A stretch of DNA of 64,000 bases from Allobosea psychrotolerans (GTDB lineage Bacteria > Pseudomonadota > Alphaproteobacteria > Rhizobiales > Beijerinckiaceae), in the NCBI RefSeq assembly GCF_002917105.1, contig NZ_PQFZ01000003.1, positions 282,520 through 346,519 of the forward strand. Reading direction: 5' to 3'. This document shows, piece after piece, positions 19,388 to 28,174 of this stretch (its first letter is position 1; every line of letters starts with the position of its first letter). Made by a program: the position numbers and the translations under genes. The notes beneath the pieces are model-generated. The model was not told where the DNA came from, searched no databases, and was given only the letters and a program-made list of their open reading frames with translations.

Positions 19388-19771
19388 ATGATCTCCACGC
19401 TCCTCGTCTTTCTCGGCGCCGGCATCGGCGGCGTGCTGCGGCACGGCGTCAATTTCGCTTCGCTCAAATGGGTCGGCCCCGACTTTCCCTATGGCACGCT
19501 CGCTATCAACATCGTCGGCTCCGGCCTGATGGGTCTGGTCGCGGGCTGGTTCGCCTTCAAGGCCGGCGAGGGCACGCCGCAGGATCTGCGGCTGTTCCTG
19601 ACCACCGGCATCCTGGGCGGCTTCACCACCTTTTCCGCCTTCTCGCTCGACGCGATCCTGCTCTGGGAGCGGGGCGAGGCGATGCTGGCTGCGGCCTATG
19701 TCCTCGGCTCCGTCGTGGTGTCGCTTGCGGCGCTGGTCGGCGGCCTTGCGATCATGCGGGGACTGACATGA
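19388..19771 (+). CDS. crcB: Fluoride ion channel CrcB/Fluc
   Basis: 127 aa with four hydrophobic helices, the normal size. CrcB dimers export fluoride. GAGIGGVLRHGVN, YGTLAINIVGSGLMG and TTGILGGFTTFSAFSLDA, with the conserved Asn and the Phe-box, are diagnostic. The ATG at 19388 is chosen because the family starts there. An in-frame extension upstream has no ribosome site. Its stop overlaps the next gene (ATGA). No fluoride riboswitch is visible upstream. Confidence 0.92.
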   Translation: MISTLLVFLGAGIGGVLRHGVNFASLKWVGPDFPYGTLAINIVGSGLMGLVAGWFAFKAGEGTPQDLRLFLTTGILGGFTTFSAFSLDAILLWERGEAMLAAAYVLGSVVVSLAALVGGLAIMRGLT

Positions 19772-21108
19772 GAACCGGAAACAGGGGGCCGGGCGGTCCC
19801 AAGAGCGGCGGCCCCAAGGGCAGCGGACCGAAGCGTGGCGGCAGGCCTCCGGCCTCGGGTGCGCCCAGGGGACTGGCTGCAAAGGGCAAGCGCCCGAGCC
19901 ATGATGCGCGCCGCTCGGCGCGGGCTTCGGCCAGGCCTCGGCCGGAGCGGGACGAGGATGTCGTGCGCACCGAGCCGACGCGCAACCCGGCTCCGCATCA
20001 TCCCGTGCCGCGCGCGGCTGGCCCACGCAAGCCTGCGGCGCCTCGCAAAGCGCCGGTGACGGATGTGCCGACGCGCGCCGAGGTCAAGGCCGAGACGGCG
20101 CAGGTGCTCGCCACCGGCGTGCAGCAGCTCGTGGTGACGGCGGATGAGAACGAGATGCGGATCGACCGTTTCCTCGAGGCACGTTTTCCGCAGCTCTCCT
20201 TCAGCCATATTCAGCGTATCGTCCGGAAGGGCGAATTGCGCGTCAACGGCAAGCGGGCCGACAGCAAGGACAGGCTCGAAGAGGGCCAGACCGTGCGCAT
20301 CCCGCCGCTCAAGCTCGAACCGCAGGAGCAGCGGCCGCGCTCGCTCAAGGCCGATGACGACACGCTCGGCTTCCTGCGCTCGATCACGCTCTATGAGGAT
20401 GACGACGTCATCGTGTTGAACAAGCCGGCGGGGCTCGCCGTGCAGGGCGGCTCGGGCACCACGCGCCATGTCGACCAGATGCTCGACGCGATGATGGGCA
20501 AGGACGGCCAGAAGCCGCGCCTGGTACACCGGCTCGACAAGGACACCGCCGGCTGCCTCGTCATCGCGAAATCGCGCTTTGCCGCGGCGACTTTGGCCAA
20601 GACCTTCCGTTCGCGCTCGGCGCGCAAAGTCTATTGGGCGCTGGTCGCGGGCGTGCCGCGCGTACGCCAGGGCCGGATCTCGACCTATCTCGCCCGCGAG
20701 GAGGCCTATGACGGCGATCAGCGCATGGCGGTCGCCAAGCATGGCGACGACGGCGCGATGCATGCCGTGACCTATTACGCCGTGGTCGAGACCGCTGCGC
20801 AGAAGCTCGGCTGGCTCTCGCTCAAGCCGGTGACGGGGCGTACCCACCAATTGCGCGCCCATGCCGCTCATATCGGTCACCCGATCGTCGGCGATCCGAA
20901 ATACTTCAACATCAAGAACTGGGAACTGCCCGGCGGCATCCAGAACAAGCTGCATCTGCTGGCGCGCCGCATCGTGCTGCCGCATCCGCGCGGCAAGGGC
21001 ACGATCGATGTCAGCGCGCCGCTTCCACCGCATATGCGCCAGTCCTGGAACCTGCTCGGCTTCGAGGATGAGCGCTACGATCCGATCGTCGATGCGCCCG
21101 ACGAATAG
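19768..21108 (+). CDS. RluC/RluD family 23S rRNA pseudouridine synthase with a long disordered N-terminus
   Basis: 446 aa, about 110 longer than E. coli RluC. Residues 1–110 are rich in Gly, Pro, Lys, Arg and look disordered. An S4 RNA-binding domain follows (MRIDRFLEARFPQLSFSHIQ), then the catalytic domain with HRLDKDTAGCLV, where the Asp is the nucleophile, and VTGRTHQLRAHAAHIGHPI. It makes pseudouridine in 23S rRNA; the exact target sites cannot be told from sequence. It is translationally coupled to crcB. Confidence 0.9.
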   Translation: MRTGNRGPGGPKSGGPKGSGPKRGGRPPASGAPRGLAAKGKRPSHDARRSARASARPRPERDEDVVRTEPTRNPAPHHPVPRAAGPRKPAAPRKAPVTDVPTRAEVKAETAQVLATGVQQLVVTADENEMRIDRFLEARFPQLSFSHIQRIVRKGELRVNGKRADSKDRLEEGQTVRIPPLKLEPQEQRPRSLKADDDTLGFLRSITLYEDDDVIVLNKPAGLAVQGGSGTTRHVDQMLDAMMGKDGQKPRLVHRLDKDTAGCLVIAKSRFAAATLAKTFRSRSARKVYWALVAGVPRVRQGRISTYLAREEAYDGDQRMAVAKHGDDGAMHAVTYYAVVETAAQKLGWLSLKPVTGRTHQLRAHAAHIGHPIVGDPKYFNIKNWELPGGIQNKLHLLARRIVLPHPRGKGTIDVSAPLPPHMRQSWNLLGFEDERYDPIVDAPDE

Positions 21109-21218
21109 GGGCAGATCCCGTTTCGTTCGCGGGCGCTGACGAAGCGTAAGAGAACAGTTGCGGAACAAACTGGATTATGTTCTAGTTATGTTCCCATCAC
21201 TCTTACGCAGGTGCTCCG

Positions 21219-21752
21219 ATGATGCGTTTCGCCGTTCTCTTCACTGGCCTGTCTCTGTCCCTTTGCGTCGCGGCTCCGGCTGTTGCGCAGGCGCCCGCGC
21301 CGCGCCAGGCGGCCGCAGTGGCTGCCGCCCCCGACGAACCCGTGCCGCGCGAAGTCCGCGCCAAGGCGCGCAAGGAGTGCCTTGCCGACAATGTCGCGCT
21401 CTCCGGCGATGACCTGCGCGCGGCGATGCGCGACTGCCTCCAGGCCAAATTTCCCGGCGTGCAGCTTTACGCTCGCGACGGGGTGACGCGCGACGGCAAG
21501 CCGACCGCGGCTGCGGCCCGCTCCGCCTGCAAGGAGGAGGTCGACGGCCAGAAGCTCGAAGGCTCCACCCGTACGGCCGCGCTTGTCGCCTGCTTCAATG
21601 CCAAGCGTCCCGATCTCGCCCAGCGCGCAGCCTGCCGCAAGGAGGCGCGCGGAAAGGGGCTCGACGGGGATGATCTGCGCAAGGCAGTCGACAGCTGCGC
21701 CCGCGAGGCCAAGTCCGGCGCGGAGCAGACCCCGGCTGCGACGCGATCCTGA
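21219..21752 (+). CDS. Secreted protein with three PsiF-like repeats
   Basis: 177 aa. A signal peptide ends about AVAQA. The mature part has three similar Cys-containing units, each a pair of cysteines spaced about 20–22 residues with AA/DDLR between: ARKECLADNVALSGDDLRAA, then ARSACKEEVDGQKLEGSTRT, then RAACRKEARGKGLDGDDLRK. This matches the PsiF repeat family, named for a phosphate-starvation protein of unknown biochemical role. A strong terminator follows. No pho-type promoter was recognised. Confidence 0.75.
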   Translation: MMRFAVLFTGLSLSLCVAAPAVAQAPAPRQAAAVAAAPDEPVPREVRAKARKECLADNVALSGDDLRAAMRDCLQAKFPGVQLYARDGVTRDGKPTAAAARSACKEEVDGQKLEGSTRTAALVACFNAKRPDLAQRAACRKEARGKGLDGDDLRKAVDSCAREAKSGAEQTPAATRS

Positions 21753-21780
21753 CACGGCGGCGCTGTCCGCGCATGACATG

Positions 21781-21820
21781 GCATGACGCCGAAACCGATT
21801 GGCCGTTTTCGGCGTCATGC
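21781..21820 (+). terminator. Long perfect hairpin after the PsiF-repeat gene
   Basis: GCATGACGCCGAAA and TTTCGGCGTCATGC form a perfect 14-bp stem with a 12-nt loop. Because it contains runs of A and T at the loop side but none after it, it may serve either strand or be part of the adjoining repeat element. Confidence 0.55.
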
Positions 21821-21824
21821 TCCG

Positions 21825-22057
21825 GAGGTTGTCATGGCCTATGGGGTTGATTTGACGCTGGCGATTTTGCGCGAATGCCAGGAGTTCGAGGACGCAAAGA
21901 GTTCGAGGACGCAAACCGTCCGATTTGCCAGGGAGAACGGCGCCGCAGTCGCGCAAAATCGCCGCGCCCCGCGGGGTGAGGGCAAAACGACGGAGCTGCA
22001 GCGTCGCATCTCCGTCGTTTTGACCATCAAATCCTTCCCATAATCCATGACAACCTC
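21825..22057. repeat. Nested inverted-repeat element with a 17-bp tandem repeat
   Basis: The outer arms are perfect 13-mers, GAGGTTGTCATGG (21825–21837) and CCATGACAACCTC (22045–22057), and similarity runs further inward. Inner arms are perfect 15-mers, GGCGATTTTGCGCGA (21860–21874) and its complement (21949–21963). Between them GAGTTCGAGGACGCAAA is repeated twice in tandem (21882–21915). A third hairpin, AAAACGACGGAG with CTCCGTCGTTTT, spans 21984–22021. No reading frame looks real. Confidence 0.7.
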
Positions 22058-22069
22058 TAAAGCCGCGCC

Positions 22070-22747
22070 ATGGATCTCGTCATCTTCGACCTCGACGGCA
22101 CGCTGATCGATTCCGAAGCGATCATTCTCGGTGCCCAATACGAAACCTTCGCCAGGCATGGGCTCGCCCATCCCGGCCGTGAAGCCGGGCTCGGGATCGT
22201 CGGATTGACGCTCGACATCGCCTTGATGCGCTTGGCCGGGTTCGACAAGCCCGATGATGCGCTGACCCAAACCTATCGAGAGGTGTTTGGCGCGATGCGT
22301 CATCAGGCGGAGGCCGATCCGGCACTGGCCGAGCCGCTTTATCCCGGCGTCGCCGAGATGCTTTCGGTTCTCTCGACCCGGCCAGGGTTGAAGCTCGGCG
22401 TCGCCACCGGCAAATCGCGCCGGGGCGCGGAGTACATCATCGAGCGCTATGGCTGGAACGCGTTGTTCACAACGGTCCAGACCGCCGACGACGCGCTGTC
22501 CAAGCCGCATCCCGGCATGATCCTGCGGGCGCTGGCCGAGACCGGTGCGAAGCCGGAGCGTTGCGCGATGGTCGGAGACAGCTCCTTCGACATCGAGATG
22601 GCGGTCGCCGCCGGCGTTACGCCGATCGCGGTGTCCTGGGGTTTCCAGCCCGCAACGAGCCTCGTCGCGCTGGGCGCCCGGCATGTGCTCGGCGAGATGT
22701 CCGAGCTGCCGGGACTGCTCGACGTGTTGGCGACGGAGCCTGCCTGA
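22070..22747 (+). CDS. HAD-superfamily hydrolase, phosphoglycolate-phosphatase-like
   Basis: 225 aa. HAD motif I is FDLDGTLIDS at residues 6–15, motif II is GVATGKS, motif III the Lys in SKPHPGMILRAL, and motif IV VGDSSFDIEMAVAAG. A helical cap of the C1 type lies between motifs I and II. The family dephosphorylates small metabolites; the substrate here is unknown. It starts just after the inverted-repeat element. Confidence 0.88.
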   Translation: MDLVIFDLDGTLIDSEAIILGAQYETFARHGLAHPGREAGLGIVGLTLDIALMRLAGFDKPDDALTQTYREVFGAMRHQAEADPALAEPLYPGVAEMLSVLSTRPGLKLGVATGKSRRGAEYIIERYGWNALFTTVQTADDALSKPHPGMILRALAETGAKPERCAMVGDSSFDIEMAVAAGVTPIAVSWGFQPATSLVALGARHVLGEMSELPGLLDVLATEPA

Positions 22748-22812
22748 ACTCGCCCCTCCTGTCTTGCCAGCGCAGGCGATAACGCTACGTTAGGTTGAAG
22801 GCGGGGGCGGCG

Positions 22813-23976
22813 ATGACGAGGGTGATTGTGCCGGTCGGGAAGCTGGCGACGGCGTTTGTCCTGGCGCTCGCCCTTGCTGCGTGCGGCACGATCGAGATCG
22901 TCCAGGACAAGAACTATGCGCGCGTGCGTGTCGGTGCCGAGGATGCGAAAGCGCTCCCGGCCAGAGATGTAGCTCCTTATGTTGTCGGCTATGCGCTGCT
23001 CTCGCTGGCTGCCTATGACGATGCGCTCTACGGCGTCGCCAAGCCGTTGGCGACCGGCTCCAGAGAGGCGGTGGCGCAGCGCGACGATGACCAGGCCTTC
23101 GGGACATTGGCGCGGCCCTGGCTTGCCCCCTGGGCGCTGGCCGAGACGCTGATCAACGACTGCCGTGGCGCGCCGAGCCCGCGTCGTGATTTCGGTTTCG
23201 GCGGGCGCGAGGGTGATTGCACCTTGGACGAGTCGCCAAGGGGCCGCATTCTCGACGGGCTGGGCTTGCAGGTCTGGACGCATGGTCGCCAAGAATTCGG
23301 CCGCCAAGAATCCGGCCGCCAAGGAACGCGGTTCTGCCGCGAGGTGATCCTCGGCTTTCGCGGCACCGACCGGAGCCAGCGCGACGACTGGCGCTCGAAT
23401 TTCCGGTTTCTGACGCGGGTTTTGCCGCTCTACGATCAATACGAGCAGGTGCAGGACCATATCGGCCCGATCCTCGACCGCGTCGAACGCTATCCCTGCT
23501 ATCGCCGGGGCCGCACCGAAATCGTCGCCATCGGCCACTCGCTCGGCGGCGGGTTGGCGCAGCAGGCGGCCTATCGCGACGGCCGCGTCCGGCGTGTCTT
23601 CGCCTTCGATCCCAGTTTCGTCACCGGCTATTACGATCTCGATCCCAAGAAGCGTGTCGATAATTCCAGGGGGCTCAAGATCGAGCGCGTCTATGAGCAT
23701 GGCGAGATCCTGGCCTATCCGCGCCTGCTGCTACGCAATGTCTATCCGCCTTCGGCCTGCGATCCGCAGATCAGGCATATTCGCTTCAATCTGATCGACG
23801 GTGGCTCGATCCTTGCGCAGCACTCGCTGGCCACGCTGACGGCAGGGCTCCTGGAACTGGCGAAGGGCAAGGCCGGCTCGCCCGACAATGACGGCTTTCT
23901 GCCCATCTCGCCCTACGCGTCCAGACGGACGGGCAAATGCCTGCCGGCCGATGCCATCGCCCGCGCGGGTCCGTGA
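22813..23976 (+). CDS. Predicted lipoprotein with class-3-lipase-like alpha/beta-hydrolase domain
   Basis: 387 aa from ATG at 22813, behind a GGGGGCGG site. A lipoprotein signal ends LALAAC, with the cysteine as acylation site. The hydrolase part shows VILGFRGTDRS (oxyanion region) and IGHSLGGGLAQQAA, the nucleophile elbow with the catalytic serine; an Asp in FDPSFV and a His in AQHSLATL are likely partners. A short Gln-Gly-Arg repeat (about residues 157–170) interrupts the domain. Envelope esterase or lipase is inferred; substrate unknown. Confidence 0.75.
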   Translation: MTRVIVPVGKLATAFVLALALAACGTIEIVQDKNYARVRVGAEDAKALPARDVAPYVVGYALLSLAAYDDALYGVAKPLATGSREAVAQRDDDQAFGTLARPWLAPWALAETLINDCRGAPSPRRDFGFGGREGDCTLDESPRGRILDGLGLQVWTHGRQEFGRQESGRQGTRFCREVILGFRGTDRSQRDDWRSNFRFLTRVLPLYDQYEQVQDHIGPILDRVERYPCYRRGRTEIVAIGHSLGGGLAQQAAYRDGRVRRVFAFDPSFVTGYYDLDPKKRVDNSRGLKIERVYEHGEILAYPRLLLRNVYPPSACDPQIRHIRFNLIDGGSILAQHSLATLTAGLLELAKGKAGSPDNDGFLPISPYASRRTGKCLPADAIARAGP

Positions 23977-24029
23977 GCCGGCGCCGATCGTAACGTCTGC
24001 GCAACCACGTCGGATCAGCTCTGTTTAAC

Positions 24030-24103
24030 CTGAATAATCGTTCAGATTTGGGCGTTAACCACCTGCTGGGAGGTGCGGACCCATGGTGTTCCTGCAACAG
24101 GAA
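24030..24103 (+). promoter_or_regulatory. Two palindromes upstream of the 24142 gene
   Basis: CTGAATAATCGTTCAG (24030–24045) and the perfect TTCCTGCAACAGGAA (24089–24103) lie in the leader of the next gene. They may be an operator and a small hairpin near the ribosome site. No regulator is known. Confidence 0.35.
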
Positions 24104-24141
24104 CATACCGGCACAAAACAAAGCCGGACGAGGATTGAACA

Positions 24142-24579
24142 ATGATTGGTCATGAGCTTCGTGAATTCGTCGATCGCGTGATGGATCATCACGTGATCGA
24201 CGATGAAGACGTCAAGATGCTTCAGCGTGAGATCTTGAGCGATGTCGTGATGACACGCGATATCATCGATGTGCTGGTCGCGCTCGATCGGGCGGTGCCT
24301 GAGGCCTGCGCGGCTTTCGCCGATTACCTAGTCGCGCTCACCGTCGACTACGCCGTCTGGGAAAGCCGTCCGACGGGGATCATCGACCGTGACAAGGCGC
24401 ATTGGCTGGTGACGACGCTTAGCGCCGGAGACGGGCCGAGCGCCACGGCCCAGCGCATCGCCTTCGAGATCGTGCGCGAGGCAGAATGCTGCGACGAAGC
24501 CCTGATCGGCTTTGCGCTGCGCAAGGGCTCGGAGAAGCTTCGCGGTCTCGGCGCCGAGCGCATGCTGTTGGCGAGCTGA
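24142..24579 (+). CDS. Conserved-looking hypothetical protein, mostly helical
   Basis: 145 aa, acidic, no signal peptide and no membrane segment. It starts MIGHELREFVDRVMDHHVID. A pair of cysteines (ECC) sits at about residue 112. I do not recognise the family. The upstream region carries two palindromes. It lies 119 bp before the propionyl-CoA carboxylase gene, but there is no other sign of a link. Confidence 0.7.
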   Translation: MIGHELREFVDRVMDHHVIDDEDVKMLQREILSDVVMTRDIIDVLVALDRAVPEACAAFADYLVALTVDYAVWESRPTGIIDRDKAHWLVTTLSAGDGPSATAQRIAFEIVREAECCDEALIGFALRKGSEKLRGLGAERMLLAS

Positions 24580-24698
24580 GCCCATCTGCGCACAACCGCT
24601 TGCCAGCGGCTGAACTTTTGCATCAATGGACGCCGGCTGCGGCGTTCACTAAACCCCGGCGGCCAATGATTTGGTGAGACGGTCGGGAGATGCCATCG

Positions 24699-26699
24699 AT
24701 GTTCACGAAGATCCTGATCGCGAACCGTGGCGAGATCGCCTGCCGTGTCATCAAGACCGCCCGCCGCATGGGCATCAAGACGGTCGCGGTCTATTCCGAT
24801 GCCGATCGCGACGCGCTCCATGTCGAGATGGCCGACGAGGCCGTGCATATCGGTCCGCCCGCCGCCGCCCAGTCCTATCTGCTGATCGACAAGATCGTCG
24901 CCGCCTGCAAGGCGACCGGCGCCCAGGCCGTCCATCCCGGCTACGGTTTCCTCTCCGAGCGCGAGGCCTTCGCCCAGGCGCTGAAGGATAACGGCATCGT
25001 CTTCATCGGCCCCAATCCCGGCGCCATCGCCGCGATGGGCGACAAGATCGAATCGAAGAAGGCAGCCGCCGCCGCCAAGGTCTCGACCGTACCGGGCCAT
25101 CTCGGCATCATCGAGGATCCGGCCCATGCGGTGACCATCGCCGACGAGATCGGCTATCCCGTCATGATCAAGGCCTCCGCCGGCGGTGGCGGCAAGGGCA
25201 TGCGCATCGCCTATTCCGCCGGCGAAGTGGCAGAGGGGTTTGCCCGCGCCAAGTCGGAGGCTGCGTCCTCCTTCGGCGACGACCGCGTCTTCGTCGAGAA
25301 ATTCATCGTCGATCCCCGCCATATCGAAATCCAGGTGCTCGGCGACAAGCACGGCAACGTCATCTATCTCGGCGAGCGCGAATGCTCGATCCAGCGCCGC
25401 AACCAGAAGGTCGTCGAGGAGGCGCCGTCGCCGCTGCTCGACGAGGCGACGCGTCGCAAGATGGGCGAGCAGGCGGTCGCGCTGGCCAAGGCGGTGAACT
25501 ACGATTCCGCCGGAACGGTCGAGTTCGTCGCCGGCCAGGACAAGTCCTTCTACTTCCTCGAAATGAACACGCGCCTCCAGGTCGAGCATCCGGTCACCGA
25601 GATGATCACCGGCGTCGATCTCGTCGAGGAGATGATCCGCGTCGCTTTCGGCGAAAAGCTGCGCCTGACTCAAGACCAGGTGAAGCTGCAAGGCTGGGCG
25701 GTCGAAAGCCGCATCTATGCCGAGGATCCGACCCGCAACTTCCTGCCCTCGACCGGTCGCCTCGTGACCTATCGCCCGCCAGCCGAAGGTCCGGACGGCG
25801 ACGCGACGGTGCGCAACGATACCGGCGTCTTCGAAGGCGGCGAGATTTCGATCTATTACGATCCGATGATCGCCAAGCTCGTCACCCATGCCCCGACGCG
25901 GCTGGCCGCGATCGAGGCGCAGGCGCGCGCGCTCGACGCCTTCGCCATCGACGGCATCCGCGACAATATCCCCTTCGTCTCGGCCTTGATGCAGCACCCG
26001 CGCTGGATCGCAGGCAATCTCTCGACCGGCTTCATTGCCGAGGAGTTCCCGGAAGGCTTCGCGCTGCCGCAGCCCAAGGATGAGGTTGCGTCGCGGATGG
26101 CGGCGATCGCGATCGCCTGCGACCACCGCTTGAACCAGCGCAAGCGCAATGTCTCGGCGCAGATGGAAGGCTGGCGCAGGGTCGCCTTCGACCGCATGCG
26201 CGTCGTCCAGCTCGGCGCCGAACGCTTCGAGGGCGAGGTCTCGGAGCAGGCCGGCGCGGTCGTCATCGCCTTTGGCGAGCGCAGCATTACGGTCGTCAGC
26301 GATTGGCGGCCGGGCGAGCCGGTCTGGCGCGGTACGCTCGACGGGGTGAGCGTGGCGGCGCAGGTGAGGGCGATCCTCAACGGCGTCGCGCTCGGCCATG
26401 CCGGCGCCTATGCGAATGCCTATGTCTATACGGTCCGAGAGGCCGAGCTCGCGGCGCTGATGCCGGAGAAGGTCGCGGCCGACACCGGCAAGTTCCTGCT
26501 CTGCCCGATGCCGGGGCTGGTCAAGGCGGTCTCCGTCACGGTCGGCCAGGAGGTCAAGGCGGGCGAGGCGCTCTGCATGGTAGAAGCCATGAAGATGGAG
26601 AACGTGCTGCGCGCCGAGAAGGACGTCACGATCGCCAAGATCCTGGCGAAGGAGGGCGATTCACTTGCGGTCGACGCCGTCATCATGGAATTCGCCTGA
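24699..26699 (+). CDS. pccA: Propionyl-CoA carboxylase alpha subunit (biotin carboxylase + biotin carrier)
   Basis: 666 aa. It carboxylates biotin with ATP and bicarbonate; with a beta subunit it turns propionyl-CoA to methylmalonyl-CoA. The biotin carboxylase domain starts ILIANRGEIACRVIKTARRM; the ATP loop GGGGKGMRIA is near residue 165 and the catalytic MNTRLQVEHPVTE near 290. The carrier domain has the biotin lysine in VEAMKMENV near the end. The middle region resembles PccA more than the second homologue at 60.8 kb. ATG at 24699 is used because CGGGAG is too close to an ATG three codons earlier. No pccB lies in the window. Confidence 0.85.
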   Translation: MFTKILIANRGEIACRVIKTARRMGIKTVAVYSDADRDALHVEMADEAVHIGPPAAAQSYLLIDKIVAACKATGAQAVHPGYGFLSEREAFAQALKDNGIVFIGPNPGAIAAMGDKIESKKAAAAAKVSTVPGHLGIIEDPAHAVTIADEIGYPVMIKASAGGGGKGMRIAYSAGEVAEGFARAKSEAASSFGDDRVFVEKFIVDPRHIEIQVLGDKHGNVIYLGERECSIQRRNQKVVEEAPSPLLDEATRRKMGEQAVALAKAVNYDSAGTVEFVAGQDKSFYFLEMNTRLQVEHPVTEMITGVDLVEEMIRVAFGEKLRLTQDQVKLQGWAVESRIYAEDPTRNFLPSTGRLVTYRPPAEGPDGDATVRNDTGVFEGGEISIYYDPMIAKLVTHAPTRLAAIEAQARALDAFAIDGIRDNIPFVSALMQHPRWIAGNLSTGFIAEEFPEGFALPQPKDEVASRMAAIAIACDHRLNQRKRNVSAQMEGWRRVAFDRMRVVQLGAERFEGEVSEQAGAVVIAFGERSITVVSDWRPGEPVWRGTLDGVSVAAQVRAILNGVALGHAGAYANAYVYTVREAELAALMPEKVAADTGKFLLCPMPGLVKAVSVTVGQEVKAGEALCMVEAMKMENVLRAEKDVTIAKILAKEGDSLAVDAVIMEFA

Positions 26700-26786
26700 G
26701 GGCAGGGGCGGGCTTTCGCCTCTTCCTTGCCAATTGCGGCCCCCGGCCCGAGAGTTGCCGGCACGACGAGAACAGGACTTGCAGTC

Positions 26787-27407
26787 ATGCTGACGATCTG
26801 GGGGCGCATCAGCTCCATCAATGTGCAGAAGGTGGTCTGGGCTGCAGGCGAGGTCGGTCAAACCTTCGAACGCATCGACCTCGGCGGCGCATTCGGCGGT
26901 ACGCGCGAGCCGACCTTTCTTGCCAAGAACCCCAACGCCCAGATTCCCGTGCTGGAAGACGGCGAAGTCTGCATCTGGGAATCCAACAGCATCGTGCGCT
27001 ACCTGGCGGCGCGCTATGGCGCCGGCTGGATCTGGGAGGAGGATCCGGCGCTGCGCACGGAGGCTGACCGCTGGATGGATTGGATGATCTCCGAATTGCA
27101 GCCCTCGATGACGCCCGCCTTCTGGGGGCTGGTGCGGAAAATGCCCGGGCATACCGGCCCCGACGTGATCGCGGCTTCCATCGCCAAGACCGAGGCCAAG
27201 ATGGATATCCTGGAGGCGCATCTGGCGACGCGGAGCTTTCTCGCGGGCGAGCGTTTCGGCATGGCCGACATCACGGTCGGTTGCGGTGCGCATCGCTGGC
27301 TGAACATGCCGGTCGAGCGTCGCGTGCGGCCGCATCTGCAGCGCTGGTACGAGACCCTCTTCGAGCGCCCGGCCGCCAAGCCGGCCTTGCCGTTGCCGAT
27401 TTCGTGA
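26787..27407 (+). CDS. Glutathione S-transferase family protein
   Basis: 206 aa from ATG at 26787. The N-terminal thioredoxin-like domain shows LTIWGRISSINVQKVVW, then the cis-proline NAQIPVLEDG and the glutathione-contact WESNSIVRYLA. The C-terminal helical domain includes FLAGERFGMADITVG. These enzymes conjugate or reduce with glutathione. The Ser in RISSINV is the likely catalytic residue by position. Substrate unknown; it lies 87 bp after pccA. Confidence 0.87.
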   Translation: MLTIWGRISSINVQKVVWAAGEVGQTFERIDLGGAFGGTREPTFLAKNPNAQIPVLEDGEVCIWESNSIVRYLAARYGAGWIWEEDPALRTEADRWMDWMISELQPSMTPAFWGLVRKMPGHTGPDVIAASIAKTEAKMDILEAHLATRSFLAGERFGMADITVGCGAHRWLNMPVERRVRPHLQRWYETLFERPAAKPALPLPIS

Positions 27408-27417
27408 GGTGACGCAT

Positions 27418-27533
27418 CGAGCCGGATCAATGCGAAAAATCGGTTCCCACTTTTCCGCATGCTGCTCCTGCTCTTTGTTTTATGACGTTTTCTTCACGCG
27501 AACCGGTGTCCACTTCGCTCGAAAACGCTCCAG
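27418..27533. repeat. Dispersed intergenic repeat, family B
   Basis: The unit contains AATGCGAAAAATCGGTTCCC and ACTTTTCCGCATGCTGCTC, then a second half with TTCTTCACGCGAACCGGTGTC and CTCGAAAACGCTC. Related copies lie at 30.0, 45.1, 47.1, 48.7 and 59.2 kb. No gene is seen in this gap. Confidence 0.7.
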
Positions 27534-27572
27534 TGGCCTTGATCTGGCCGCCCCGGCGCGGATGATGAACCG

Positions 27573-28097
27573 ATGATCCCGCTGAACGCGTTCCCGCTCT
27601 TTCTGTTGATGGTCAGCGCCACGCCGCTCTGGGCGCAGGCGCCATCACCGCCGCCGGGCCGTACGGTGCTCGCGAGCGACCGGGCGCAATTGGCTGCCTG
27701 CCTGCGCGAGGGCCGTATCGCCGCGCCGTCCTGCATCGGCATGATCGCGGTCGCTTGCGTGCGTGCGACCGGCGTCGATCAGCGCGCTGCCGAAACCGGC
27801 TGCGCGCGCCGGGAGGAGGCGGTGTGGCGCGAGCGGATGCTGCTGGCGCTGCGATTGAAGGGGCGCACGCTCGATGCGGGCCAGCGCAACCGGGTCGTTG
27901 CCCTGCAGGTTGCCTGGGAGAGTTTCGTCGCGCAGAAATGCGCCTTCTACGGAACGACGCAGCGAGAAGGCTGGCAGCTCGGCCGGCAGGCGGGCTGCGA
28001 ATTACGCGAGGTCGCCAACCGCGCGATCGAGCTCGAAGCGTCGCTGCCGCAGGCCCAGCCGCGCCAGCCGCAAGCGCCGCCGCGCATCATCCGCTGA
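27573..28097 (+). CDS. Secreted DUF1311/LprI-like protein
   Basis: 174 aa. A signal peptide of about 21 residues ends TPLWAQA. The body has four or more cysteines and the DUF1311 pattern: a Cys-x-Arg-x-Glu-Glu segment (CARREEAVWRERMLLALR), then AWESFVAQKCAFYG. LprI-like proteins in this family are lysozyme inhibitors in some bacteria, but the role here is unknown. The tail is rich in Pro and Gln. It may shield against lysozyme, but that is inference. Confidence 0.65.
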   Translation: MIPLNAFPLFLLMVSATPLWAQAPSPPPGRTVLASDRAQLAACLREGRIAAPSCIGMIAVACVRATGVDQRAAETGCARREEAVWRERMLLALRLKGRTLDAGQRNRVVALQVAWESFVAQKCAFYGTTQREGWQLGRQAGCELREVANRAIELEASLPQAQPRQPQAPPRIIR

Positions 28098-28174
28098 CGC
28101 AGTGGGACGCTCCGCGTTAGCAAGCCGTCAGCATCGAGGTTCTATAACCGGCTGAGTTGTGCCGGGGGCCGTCG

